Origin: UBA5078 sp033721235
GTDB lineage: Bacteria > Pseudomonadota > Gammaproteobacteria > Pseudomonadales > Pseudohongiellaceae
Direction of reading: 5' to 3'
DNA: 64,000 bases
NCBI GenBank assembly: GCA_033721235.1
Contig: JAWWAY010000009.1
Location: 62,001 to 126,000 of the forward strand
Shown: in pieces, positions 18,069 through 25,999 of the stretch
How the letters are laid out: each line of letters opens with the position of its first letter
How positions within the stretch are numbered: the stretch's first letter is position 1
Notes under the pieces: model-generated
Seen by the model: the letters and a program-made list of their open reading frames with translations, nothing else
Databases searched by the model: none
What the model was told of the DNA's origin: nothing
Program-made: the position numbers and the translations under genes

Positions 18069-19069
18069 TGAATCAACTCCATTCGATCTCGTAGGCAATC
18101 TATGGAATCAGAGGTCATTAGAAGCAGTAAGTGACATTGCAGCTGCTCCTCAAAAAGCTGGTAGTTTACCTCTACGGTAATCACTTCACTCATAGCGTTA
18201 CGCTGTCCTAGTAGCTCACTCACACTCGCATCGCGCCCCAGTACAACGGGAAAGCTATGATTAAGGTCCAAATCCAGTTGATCGCTAATTCCCTGCAAAC
18301 ACGCACCAATAAGCAGGCCAGACAAATCAACCAATACCGCGAGCTCCTGCTGGCGCGGCGTACCAGAGTCGTTATCCAGCAATTCAATCAAAGGCGGGAA
18401 GGTCGCGGAGTCTAGTAGCAAGACAGCTTCGCCGGCCACACCCGTACCACAGAAGCCATGAGTAACCCCGGAGAAATGACTTTTTTCACCGTACTCTAGG
18501 CGTGACGGAATTTCATTATATCGACATAAATGAACCTGCGGAACGGGGAGCTGAATAAACGTTTCTAGCAACTCTGCCAAACGCCCGCCCGCTCGTCCCA
18601 TCGCCACATTGACCACCTCTTGGAGGGACTCGGCAAAACCAATATCCTCGCCTGGAACTTCGATGGCCTTGGTCTCAGCTGTGGAATTCTCATCCTCAAT
18701 TTCACTGACCACACCAAAGCGCGCTAATACTTCACGAATACTCTCGGTATTGACCGGCTTCTTTATAAAATCTAATGCGCCTTTCTTAATGACTCGATCG
18801 TAGGCATCGGCTTGAATATCGCCAGAGACGACCAAAGCCATAGTGGGCAAGTCATTGGAGCGAATTTCGTCCAATACCTCATAGCCGTTCATAACTGGCA
18901 TATTCAGGTCAAGAAACAGGATATCGCCTTTTCCCGCTCGAATCGCCTCAATGGCTTCTTTTCCGTTCTCGGCAAAGCTGAGCTCTATATTCCAGTCTTT
19001 TGGAAGAGAGCGAGCCATCTGTTTGCGAGCCAAACGAGAGTCATCGCAAATAAGTACAGGTGTTTTCAT
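18065..19069 (-). CDS. Response regulator with CheC-like phosphatase domain
   Basis: A 334-residue protein. Residues 1-125 are a receiver domain: ICDDSR acidic pocket, phospho-acceptor Asp in ILFLDLNMP, VVSGD and KKPVNTE. The rest (about 140-330) resembles CheC. A SLQEVVNVAMGRAGGRL stretch gives ExxN followed by 22 residues and then Pro, the CheC/CheX/FliY phosphatase pattern; its first position is Glu rather than Asp/Ser. A second helix reads LVDLSGLLIGACL. CheC proteins dephosphorylate CheY-P. It overlaps the PAS-GGDEF gene by 4 bases. No chemoreceptor, CheA or flagellar gene is nearby. Confidence 0.82.
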   Translation of the reverse strand: MKTPVLICDDSRLARKQMARSLPKDWNIELSFAENGKEAIEAIRAGKGDILFLDLNMPVMNGYEVLDEIRSNDLPTMALVVSGDIQADAYDRVIKKGALDFIKKPVNTESIREVLARFGVVSEIEDENSTAETKAIEVPGEDIGFAESLQEVVNVAMGRAGGRLAELLETFIQLPVPQVHLCRYNEIPSRLEYGEKSHFSGVTHGFCGTGVAGEAVLLLDSATFPPLIELLDNDSGTPRQQELAVLVDLSGLLIGACLQGISDQLDLDLNHSFPVVLGRDASVSELLGQRNAMSEVITVEVNYQLFEEQLQCHLLLLMTSDSIDCLRDRMELIQ

Positions 19070-19275
19070 TGTTTCGACTTCAAAATTAACTTTTCAGCAA
19101 GTGTATGGGAATGTCTTGTTCACAGCAAATATAAGCCCGTTACTTACACTAGCCCTAATCTTGTTTTCGACCCCTGTTCAGGCGACTTTAGACTCCAATG
19201 CAATATCTGAACAGCTGCGCGGGTCTATAGCAGGCAAGAACACTTTTCCAGAACATGTATTCCAAGGAGAATTTA

Positions 19276-20085
19276 ATGATAATGAGACCCTCCCTGTTGG
19301 CGGCAGCCACACTCCTACTGAGCCCTTTATCCGCAAGCGCTGAACCCATATCGCTCCAACAACTCATTACTGCAGAGCATCGAAGCGAGACTAATATTGC
19401 TCGCAACGAGGCAAGAAACCCGGTGGAAACGCTGCAATTCTTCGGGCTGAAACCGGATATGACCGTAATTGAAATACTACCCGGCGGCGGCTGGTATACC
19501 GAAATTCTGGCCCCCTATTTACGCGATGACGGTACGTATTACGCAGCCCATTTCTCTCCCGATGCTCCCTTGGCCTATCAAGCCCCGGCACTAGAGGCTT
19601 TTATAGCCAAACTTAAAGCCGAACCCGAAATTTACGACAAAACAATTATTACCCACCTAAACCCACCCAGTGAGACGAGCATCGCTCCGCCAGGCAGCGC
19701 CGACATGGCCCTGACTTTCCGCAATGTTCATAACTGGATTATGGCCTCCAATGAAGAGCAATACTTTGCAGCCTTCTACGAAGCATTGAAGCCGGGAGGA
19801 ATTCTGGGAGTAGTAGAGCATCGTGCTGCTGCGGGCAGTGCCATAGAAGTGATGGAAACCACGGGTTATGTCACCCAAGACTATGTCATAGAGTTGGCGC
19901 GCAACGCCGGCTTCGAGTTCGTGGAGTCGGCAGAAATAAACGCTAATGCGCTAGACCCTAAGAATCATCCCAGAGGTGTTTGGACATTGCCTCCAACCCT
20001 GCGCCTTGGTGACACAGACAGAGAAAAATACATCGCCATCGGCGAGAGCGATCGCATGACGCTAAAATTCATCAAACCACTATAG
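19276..20085 (+). CDS. Exported class I SAM-dependent methyltransferase-like protein
   Basis: I start at the ATG at 19276 because AAGGAG lies 6 bases upstream; this gives 269 residues and a clean signal peptide (MIMRPSLLAAATLLL to about residue 22, SASA). The mature part has a Rossmann methyltransferase core: FFGLKPDMTVIEILPGGGWYTEIL (motif I, EILPGGG), DMALTFRNVHNW and ALKPGGILGVVEHRA. Small periplasmic methyltransferase-like proteins of this type occur in several proteobacteria; their substrate and SAM source are not known. It is divergent from the REC-CheC gene. Confidence 0.82.
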   Translation: MIMRPSLLAAATLLLSPLSASAEPISLQQLITAEHRSETNIARNEARNPVETLQFFGLKPDMTVIEILPGGGWYTEILAPYLRDDGTYYAAHFSPDAPLAYQAPALEAFIAKLKAEPEIYDKTIITHLNPPSETSIAPPGSADMALTFRNVHNWIMASNEEQYFAAFYEALKPGGILGVVEHRAAAGSAIEVMETTGYVTQDYVIELARNAGFEFVESAEINANALDPKNHPRGVWTLPPTLRLGDTDREKYIAIGESDRMTLKFIKPL

Positions 20086-20124
20086 TGCTTCGCTCGGCAG
20101 GTCTGCCGCATCGAGAGACGTCAG

Positions 20125-20145
20125 CCCTGCCTTGTATAGGCAGGG
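20125..20145. terminator. Hairpin after the methyltransferase gene
   Basis: CCCTGCC, loop TTGTATA, GGCAGGG forms a perfect 7-bp stem 39 bases after the stop codon. No T-run follows. Together with the next hairpin at 20161 it probably ends the rightward transcript. Confidence 0.45.
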
Positions 20146-20160
20146 TAACTAAGAATAGTA

Positions 20161-20187
20161 GAAGGTGAGGCTTTGGGCCTCACCTTC
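20161..20187. terminator. Second hairpin, probable bidirectional terminator
   Basis: GAAGGTGAGG, loop CTTTGGG, CCTCACCTTC is a perfect 10-bp stem. It lies between the methyltransferase gene and the leftward remnant ending at 20198, only 11 bases beyond that stop, so it fits as a terminator for the leftward transcript too. Confidence 0.5.
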
Positions 20188-20197
20188 CTGGGTAAAG

Positions 20198-20604
20198 CTA
20201 GTCAGTGCCTTCCATCCACGTGCCTTCCTCTACACGCTGCCCGCGCAGAATATTCAGCATTCCGCCAAATGGCCGCATGCCTGCCAGAGTGCCAGGGGCT
20301 CCAGTGGGCTTTGGTGGTTTGGGGCCAGACTCTCCGGGTGAGCGTCCTGTCCGTTTTGCCGTGGGCGGAATAGGCAAGGATAGCTATTTGGATAGGGGTA
20401 TTTCGGAGCGCTTAGTTCCCGGTCAAACAGCGGAAGCAATAAGGCTAGCAGAACATAGCAATGTCCATCTCCTGTAAAAGAGACCGCTCTTACTAAGCGC
20501 TCCAAGCGCAAGTAATTGTGGATACGATTGACCTGCAAGAACAATTTAGCGTCCACATCCGCCAAACGCTGCAAAGCGCTACTCGTTGGCTTAGTCAATG
20601 GCAT
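20198..20604 (-). pseudogene. Decayed PAP2-like phosphatase gene with a short downstream frame
   Basis: The frame starting at 20604 gives about 60 residues that look like the N-terminus of a PAP2 phosphatase (LFLQVNRIHNYLRLERLVRAVSFTGDGHCYVLL), including the conserved TGDG turn, then loses similarity and stops at 20254. The catalytic PAP2 motifs (KX6RP, PSGH, SRX5HX3D) are absent. In another frame, 20377-20198 reads 59 residues ending GGMLNILRGQRVEEGTWMEGTD-like sequence, which has the look of a genuine C-terminus but only a TTG start without a ribosome site. I interpret the stretch as a deletion or fusion scar of two old genes. Confidence 0.45.
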
Positions 20605-20714
20605 ACCCTCAATATTACATTAGTCATGGCCAGCATTCTGGCGTTCTTATGCGACACGCAAGTGACAGCTATATGACACTTACATGACAGACGAGAGTTT
20701 TTTGCAGGCAGAAA

Positions 20715-20755
20715 CAAAAAAGGCCAAGAAGCGAACTAATACGCTTTTTGGCCTT
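20715..20755 (-). terminator. Intrinsic terminator of the tRNA-Thr transcript
   Basis: Read leftwards, AAGGCCAAAAAGCG, an 8-base loop and CGCTTCTTGGCCTT form a 14-bp stem with one mismatch, followed by a T-run (the A-run at 20715-20721 on the given strand). It lies 27 bases after the tRNA 3' end and matches a complete intrinsic terminator. Confidence 0.8.
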
Positions 20756-20782
20756 ATCTGCAAGCCCGAGGGGCTTTATGTA

Positions 20783-20860
<78 letters not shown>

Positions 20861-20890
20861 TTGATCTGAATTGCAGAACAATTTCAGAAG

Positions 20891-20925
20891 GCGCGCATAC
20901 TACCAACCCTTTTCAGTTTGATCAA
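20891..20925 (-). promoter_or_regulatory. tRNA-Thr promoter with GC-rich discriminator
   Basis: Read leftwards: TTGATC (20925-20920), a 17-base spacer, TAGTAT (20902-20897), then GCGCGC (20896-20891). Spacing is ideal for sigma-70. A GC-rich stretch after the -10 box is the discriminator typical of stable-RNA promoters under stringent control. Transcription should begin just before the tRNA 5' end. Confidence 0.7.
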
Positions 20926-20939
20926 CGATTTTTTACAAC

Positions 20940-20969
20940 TTGTTTAATTGATCACGCCAGCTTTATAAG
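20940..20969 (+). promoter_or_regulatory. Possible pgi promoter
   Basis: TTGTTT (20940-20945), an 18-base spacer and TATAAG (20964-20969) make a plausible sigma-70 promoter 54 bases before the pgi start codon. It is back-to-back with the tRNA-Thr promoter. Consensus quality is moderate, so this is tentative. Confidence 0.4.
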
Positions 20970-21022
20970 ATAGCTTAGTAAGCTACTGATTATCTCAATC
21001 TTTTTAAAGGTGCGAAGAAATT

Positions 21023-22651
21023 ATGAGTAGTCCAAGCAGTAGCGAGTCATGGCATAAACTCTTCCAGCATTATGAGCAACTCAAGAGCCGCGATCAGCGT
21101 ATAGACGCCCTATTTGCAGCCGACCCAGAGCGTTTTCAACACTTTAGCCTGCAAATCTGCGAAATCTTGTTGGATTACTCCAAAAACCTCGTTACCGAGG
21201 ACACCCTGAACCTTCTATTTAAATTGGCCCGAGAGGCCAAGCTCGAGGCCGCAATTAAGGCCATGTTCCGCGGTGATAACATTAACAATACGGAAGGGCG
21301 CGAAGCTCTTCACATCGCTCTCAGAACCCATCTCCCAGACGCTGACCCGCAGTTTAACGCACAAGTTAACGCCACCCTCGAGAAAATCAAAGGCTTTGTG
21401 GCGCGCGTTCATAGCGGCCAATGGACAGGATGCACTGGGAAGAGCATCAAATCTGTGGTCAATATAGGCATCGGCGGCTCCGATCTAGGGCCAGCCATGG
21501 TGACAGAGGCTTTACGCCACAAGCATGTCGACCAACTCCAGTGTTATTTTGTCTCCAATGTGGACCCGGTCCACATGAAGCAGACCTTAGCGAGCCTAGA
21601 CCCAGAAACAACCCTGTTCATTGTGGCCTCGAAATCCTTCTCCACGCTAGAGACTCACCAGAATGCTGCGTATGCCAGACGCTGGTTCCTCTCCCATTGT
21701 AGCGATGAGTCCCAGGTGGCAAAGCATTTCGTCGCTGTTTCCGCCAATGTCGCAAAAGCCGAAGAATTTGGCATAGACCCAAGTAATATTTTCCCCTTAT
21801 GGGACTGGGTAGGCGGCCGTTATTCCCTGTGGTCGGCCATTGGCCTTCCTATTGCGCTCGCAGTTGGCATGGCCGAGTTTGAACAATTACTGTCCGGCGC
21901 AAGGACGATCGATGAGCACTTTGCCAACACCCCATTGGAGGAAAATATTCCCGTGATTATGGGGCTCCTTGCTATATGGAATTGCAATTTCCTAGGGGCT
22001 AGCAGTCAAGCCATACTGCCTTATAGTCAGGCCCTACATTTATTTCCGGCCTTTTTGCAACAGCTAGAGATGGAAAGCCTCGGCAAGTCCGTTAAGGCGG
22101 ATGGCTCACCGGTGACGATGGCAACGGGCCCAATCGTATGGGGCAGCTCTGGCACTAACGGACAGCACTCCTTTCACCAACTACTGCATCAAGGAACACA
22201 CCTGGTGCCCGCAGACTTTATCGCCATTGTGGAACCCCAAGACGCACATGATGCCGAGCAGCACAAGCACCTCCTAGCCAACTGTTTCAGCCAAAGCCAA
22301 GCACTGATGACCGGAAAGTCAGCGGCCGAAGCCGCAGCAGAACTTGAAGCTCAGGGCGTCTCTTCAGCACAAGCTAGTAAACTCGCTCAGCATAAAAAAA
22401 TACCAGGCAATAAGCCTAGCACCACTCTGATCATGCAACAGCTCTCAGCCAAAAACTTGGGCAGCTTGATCGCCATATATGAGCATAAAGTCTTTGTGGA
22501 AAGTGTCCTGTGGGGCATCAATGCATTCGACCAGTGGGGAGTGGAGCTAGGCAAACAGTTAGGCGTAAAACTTTTCGATGCTCTCGACAACGAATCTGCA
22601 ACCACAGAATATGACGCTTCAACTAACGGCCTAATCAATCACTGCAAATAA
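21023..22651 (+). CDS. pgi: Glucose-6-phosphate isomerase
   Basis: A 542-residue sugar isomerase interconverting glucose 6-phosphate and fructose 6-phosphate. Characteristic blocks are GIGGSDLGPAM, FIVASKSFSTLET, EMESLGKSV, the signature SSGTNGQHSFHQLLHQG, and VFVESVLWGINAFDQWGVELGK. AAAGG lies before the ATG. With the PPi-type PFK upstream in the window and the sugar-nucleotide genes downstream, it supplies the hexose-phosphate pool for both glycolysis and mannose/glucose nucleotide synthesis. Confidence 0.97.
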   Translation: MSSPSSSESWHKLFQHYEQLKSRDQRIDALFAADPERFQHFSLQICEILLDYSKNLVTEDTLNLLFKLAREAKLEAAIKAMFRGDNINNTEGREALHIALRTHLPDADPQFNAQVNATLEKIKGFVARVHSGQWTGCTGKSIKSVVNIGIGGSDLGPAMVTEALRHKHVDQLQCYFVSNVDPVHMKQTLASLDPETTLFIVASKSFSTLETHQNAAYARRWFLSHCSDESQVAKHFVAVSANVAKAEEFGIDPSNIFPLWDWVGGRYSLWSAIGLPIALAVGMAEFEQLLSGARTIDEHFANTPLEENIPVIMGLLAIWNCNFLGASSQAILPYSQALHLFPAFLQQLEMESLGKSVKADGSPVTMATGPIVWGSSGTNGQHSFHQLLHQGTHLVPADFIAIVEPQDAHDAEQHKHLLANCFSQSQALMTGKSAAEAAAELEAQGVSSAQASKLAQHKKIPGNKPSTTLIMQQLSAKNLGSLIAIYEHKVFVESVLWGINAFDQWGVELGKQLGVKLFDALDNESATTEYDASTNGLINHCK

Positions 22652-22688
22652 TCATCATGCGGCAAGCAAATAGGCCGTGAAGGGTATA

Positions 22689-23168
22689 ATGACAACATCA
22701 ACAACAAAGACAATCGTAGGAAGAAAGGAATGGTGTTCCTTTCCGGAACTAGCAATACCTGCGGTCAAGGCGAGAGTGGACTCTGGTGCCAAGACCTCTT
22801 CGCTTCATGCCTTCAATATCAAACCCTTCGAGCGTGACGGCGAAAAATGGGTGAGTTTTGAGGTACACCCCCTACAAAAGAATCGCAAAACCACTATCCA
22901 CTGTGAGGCTCCCATTTTGGATAAGCGCTCCGTCAAAAGCTCCAGCGGTGTCGCCCAGAAGCGCTACGTTATCAGCACAACCTTAGAGCACAATCAAATA
23001 CAGTGGGAAATTGAACTCACACTAAGCAACCGCGACTCAATGGGCTATCGCATGCTTCTAGGTAGAGAAGCGATGATCGGCCGCATGATGGTAGACCCAG
23101 AAGAAAGCTTTCTTGGTGGCAAGCTCAGCCCATCACAACTCAAAGCACGATATGCAAAGAACCCTTGA
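22689..23168 (+). CDS. Retropepsin-like RimK-associated protein (PF05618)
   Basis: A 159-residue protein of the family annotated as ATP-dependent zinc protease/RimK-associated. The aspartic-protease-like motif is VDSGAKTSSLHA (DSGA), followed by RDSMGYRMLLGREAMIG. I start at the ATG at 22689, with AGGG upstream; a GTG at 22677 is also open. Members often lie beside rimK-type ATP-grasp ligases; none is here, and the next gene is an acetyltransferase. Protease activity is inferred from fold only. Confidence 0.82.
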   Translation: MTTSTTKTIVGRKEWCSFPELAIPAVKARVDSGAKTSSLHAFNIKPFERDGEKWVSFEVHPLQKNRKTTIHCEAPILDKRSVKSSSGVAQKRYVISTTLEHNQIQWEIELTLSNRDSMGYRMLLGREAMIGRMMVDPEESFLGGKLSPSQLKARYAKNP

Positions 23169-23194
23169 AGCCACCAAAGCAATGGAGAAATGCA

Positions 23195-23668
23195 ATGCAA
23201 ACAGCAGCCCCTCCAATCGGCCTAGCTCAGTCGGTACTTCAGCTTCGTTCGGCGACCAGTGAGGATATTGACTGGCTATACGATACCTTCAAGACCACTA
23301 TGGGGGAATATATTGAAAAGACTTGGGGGTGGGATGAACTGCTACAGCGGCACAGCTTCGAGCAAAACCTGCCGCCCGCCAGCTTTTTAATTGCCAGCAT
23401 TAATGATGAAGACCTTGGTGCATGCAGCCTCATTGAGAAACGCGATTCCCTGCATCTTGAAATTGCCCTTATTATCGAGGAAAAACAAGGCCAAGGAATA
23501 GGACGTCAGCTATTATTGGAAATACAACAACGCGCTCGCGCCATACATAAGCCAATCCTTCTAAGCGTATTAAAAATAAACCCAGCCGTTCGATTCTACA
23601 AAAGGCTGGGTTTTGAAGTTTACGATCAAGACCAATGGAGCTTTAAAATGCGATGGAGCCAAATCTAA
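23195..23668 (+). CDS. GNAT-family N-acetyltransferase
   Basis: A 157-residue GNAT enzyme. The acetyl-CoA pyrophosphate loop reads EEKQGQGIGRQLLLEI, preceded by a LHLEIALII strand and followed by NPAVRFYKRLGFEVYD (the C-terminal motif B). I start at the ATG at 23195 because GGAG lies 7 bases upstream; the open frame extends to a TTG at 23165. It follows the retropepsin-like gene by 26 bases, so the two are probably one operon. The substrate is not apparent. Confidence 0.85.
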   Translation: MQTAAPPIGLAQSVLQLRSATSEDIDWLYDTFKTTMGEYIEKTWGWDELLQRHSFEQNLPPASFLIASINDEDLGACSLIEKRDSLHLEIALIIEEKQGQGIGRQLLLEIQQRARAIHKPILLSVLKINPAVRFYKRLGFEVYDQDQWSFKMRWSQI

Positions 23669-23684
23669 TAGTTTGGCTCACAAG

Positions 23685-25034
23685 CTAATTCATAAAGGCT
23701 AACAGCTCGTCGGTTTTCTCCTTCATTAATTTAGTGTCGGCTCTAGATTCAACATTTAGGCGCACCACAGGCTCAGTGTTAGACATACGCAGATTGAAAC
23801 GCCACTGCCCCATATCCATGCTCAGGCCATCGGTAAAATCAACGGACTTCGCTAAAGGCTCGTAGTGAGCCTGTATTTTCTTTATCAAAGCCGCTGGCTC
23901 TGCAATGGTACTATTGATCTCGCCACTTGCTGGGAAGGCTGCCATACGCTCCTCTACCAGTTGAGAAAGCGTCTTACCCGTCTTGCTAATCATCTGCGCC
24001 ACAAGAAGCCAAGGAATCATTCCGCTGTCACAGTAAGCGAAATCTTTGAAGTAATGGTGAGCGCTCATTTCTCCGCCGTACACCGCATCTTCTTTGCGCA
24101 TACGCTCTTTTATAAAGGCGTGGCCTGTTTTGCACTGAATCGCTTCACCACCAAAGGCTTTGGCTACTTCAATCGTGTTCCAGGTTAAGCGCGGGTCGTG
24201 AATAATTTTTGCTCCAGGACTCTGGCTTAAGAAGCTCTCGGCCAACAAACCTACAATATAATATCCTTCGACAAAGCCCGCCTTTTCATCGAAAAAGAAA
24301 CAGCGATCGAAATCTCCATCCCACGCGATCCCCATGTCCGCTTTACTGGCCACGATCGCATCAATACTCGACTGACGATTCTCTACCAGCAGAGGGTTAG
24401 GCACCCCATTAGGAAAATGGCCATCAGCCTCGTGATGCACTTTAATGAACTCGAAGGGCAAATGGGGCTCTAATAAATCTACAATCGCGCCAGCACCACC
24501 ATTGCCAGCATTGACAACCAGTTTGAGAGGCTTGAGCTGTGACACATCAATATAACTTAACAGGTGCTCTATATAGGCCGGTTTTGTATCCTCCTGCGTC
24601 AAGCTGCCTTTCTGAGCAGGCTCCGAGAATTCTCCCGCTTCAGCCAACGCCTTAATATCATTGAGCCCGGTGTCGCCACTAATAGGCTTCGAGTCCTCTC
24701 GCACCAACTTCATGCCGTTGTAGTCTTTAGGGTTGTGGCTAGCAGTAACTACTATGCCGCCACTGGTTTTTAAGTGCGACGTAGCAAAGTAAATCTCTTC
24801 GGTACCACATTGACCGATATTGATGACGTCAACGCCCGAATCCAACAAGCCATTAGTTAAAGCCTCACACATGGACTGGCTACTTAAACGAATATCGTAG
24901 CCCACCACAACATTTTTTGGTTTAAGCCAAGCGGCATAGGCCCGTCCAACGCGGTAGGCTATTTCTTCATTAAGTTGGTCAGGTATTCGACCGCGAATAT
25001 CGTAGGGCTTAAAACAATCAATTTGAATTTTCAT
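23685..25034 (-). CDS. algC: Phosphomannomutase/phosphoglucomutase
   Basis: A 449-residue alpha-D-phosphohexomutase. The phosphoserine loop is TASHNPKDYNGMK, the metal loop is WDGDFDRCFFFD, the sugar-binding loop is GGEMSAHHYF, and the phosphate-binding loop RMSNTEPVVRLN is near the C-terminus. It interconverts mannose 6-/1-phosphate and probably glucose 6-/1-phosphate. It is last of the leftward manC-galU-algC set (35-base gap to galU), so it provides hexose 1-phosphate for both nucleotidyltransferases. It could equally be called manB or cpsG. Confidence 0.92.
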   Translation of the reverse strand: MKIQIDCFKPYDIRGRIPDQLNEEIAYRVGRAYAAWLKPKNVVVGYDIRLSSQSMCEALTNGLLDSGVDVINIGQCGTEEIYFATSHLKTSGGIVVTASHNPKDYNGMKLVREDSKPISGDTGLNDIKALAEAGEFSEPAQKGSLTQEDTKPAYIEHLLSYIDVSQLKPLKLVVNAGNGGAGAIVDLLEPHLPFEFIKVHHEADGHFPNGVPNPLLVENRQSSIDAIVASKADMGIAWDGDFDRCFFFDEKAGFVEGYYIVGLLAESFLSQSPGAKIIHDPRLTWNTIEVAKAFGGEAIQCKTGHAFIKERMRKEDAVYGGEMSAHHYFKDFAYCDSGMIPWLLVAQMISKTGKTLSQLVEERMAAFPASGEINSTIAEPAALIKKIQAHYEPLAKSVDFTDGLSMDMGQWRFNLRMSNTEPVVRLNVESRADTKLMKEKTDELLAFMN

Positions 25035-25069
25035 TAGTATCTACGCATCCTTAAATAAGTGATTTGCCC

Positions 25070-25912
25070 TTAGCCTTTGCTGTAAACATTTTCATAATTA
25101 TAATTGGTTGCTTCCATAAACCCTTCGATGCTACCGCAGTCAAAACGACGCCCCTTGAATTTATACGCCAGCACTCCGCCAGACTTGGCCTGTGTCATTA
25201 GGGCATCCGTAATCTGCACTTCGTCATTTCTACCAGGAGGGGTCTCTCGAATGATGTCGAAAATATCAGGTGTTAAAATATAGCGACCAATAATTGCCAG
25301 ATTACTTGGCGCTACTTCCGGGTCAGGTTTCTCCACCATTTTATTGACTCGATACAAGCCTTCCTCAATCTGCTCGCCATCTATAACACCATACTTATGG
25401 GTCTCATCCATCGGCACTTCTTCAATCGCCACAATGCTGCACTTGTACTTCTCATAGAGCTTCACCATTTGATCGAGGACGCTACCAGTTTCGGTGACAC
25501 AATAGTCATCCGCCAAAAGCACTGCGAACGGATTATTCCCTATAAGCGACTCGCCGGTCAGAATTGCGTGCCCTAAACCTTTCATCTCCACCTGACGCGT
25601 GTAAGAGAAAGTACACTCATCGATGAGGCGACGAATATCGGTCAACGCTCCCTCTTTAGAAGTGCCTGCAATTTGATGCTCCAATTCGTAGCTGATATCG
25701 AAGTGATCCTCGAGCGCTCTCTTACCGCGACCCGTTACGATGGCCATACCGTTGATTCCAGCCTCCAAGGCTTCCTCGACTCCGTATTGAATAAGAGGCT
25801 TGTTGACAATAGGTAGCATTTCTTTCGGCATTGACTTGGTCACTGGAAGAAATCGAGTACCGTAACCGGCGGCGGGGAAAAGACATTTAGTAATCTTGTC
25901 AGTTTTGCTCAA
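25070..25912 (-). CDS. galU: UTP--glucose-1-phosphate uridylyltransferase
   Basis: A nucleotidyltransferase making UDP-glucose for envelope and exopolysaccharide synthesis. Signature: FPAAGYGTRFLPVTKSMPKEMLPIVNKPLIQYGVEEA near the N-terminus; later LLADDYC, KMVEKPD, and GRNDEVQITDAL. No ATG is available. I prefer the TTG at 25912 (280 residues), which has CAGGAG 6 bases upstream, over an earlier TTG at 25960. It lies between manC and algC on the same strand. Confidence 0.92.
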   Translation of the reverse strand: MSKTDKITKCLFPAAGYGTRFLPVTKSMPKEMLPIVNKPLIQYGVEEALEAGINGMAIVTGRGKRALEDHFDISYELEHQIAGTSKEGALTDIRRLIDECTFSYTRQVEMKGLGHAILTGESLIGNNPFAVLLADDYCVTETGSVLDQMVKLYEKYKCSIVAIEEVPMDETHKYGVIDGEQIEEGLYRVNKMVEKPDPEVAPSNLAIIGRYILTPDIFDIIRETPPGRNDEVQITDALMTQAKSGGVLAYKFKGRRFDCGSIEGFMEATNYNYENVYSKG

Positions 25913-25999
25913 AACACACTCCTGGTTCGCTAAGTCGCTTGTACTACATTGGTGCGACAATGGGTTAAGACTGTCGCGCCAAAGGGTTTTGTCACGACT

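Noticed and set aside
20205..20477. Rightward 90-residue open frame
   Set aside because: Gly/Pro-rich composition is a shadow of the leftward remnant; no ribosome site or family.
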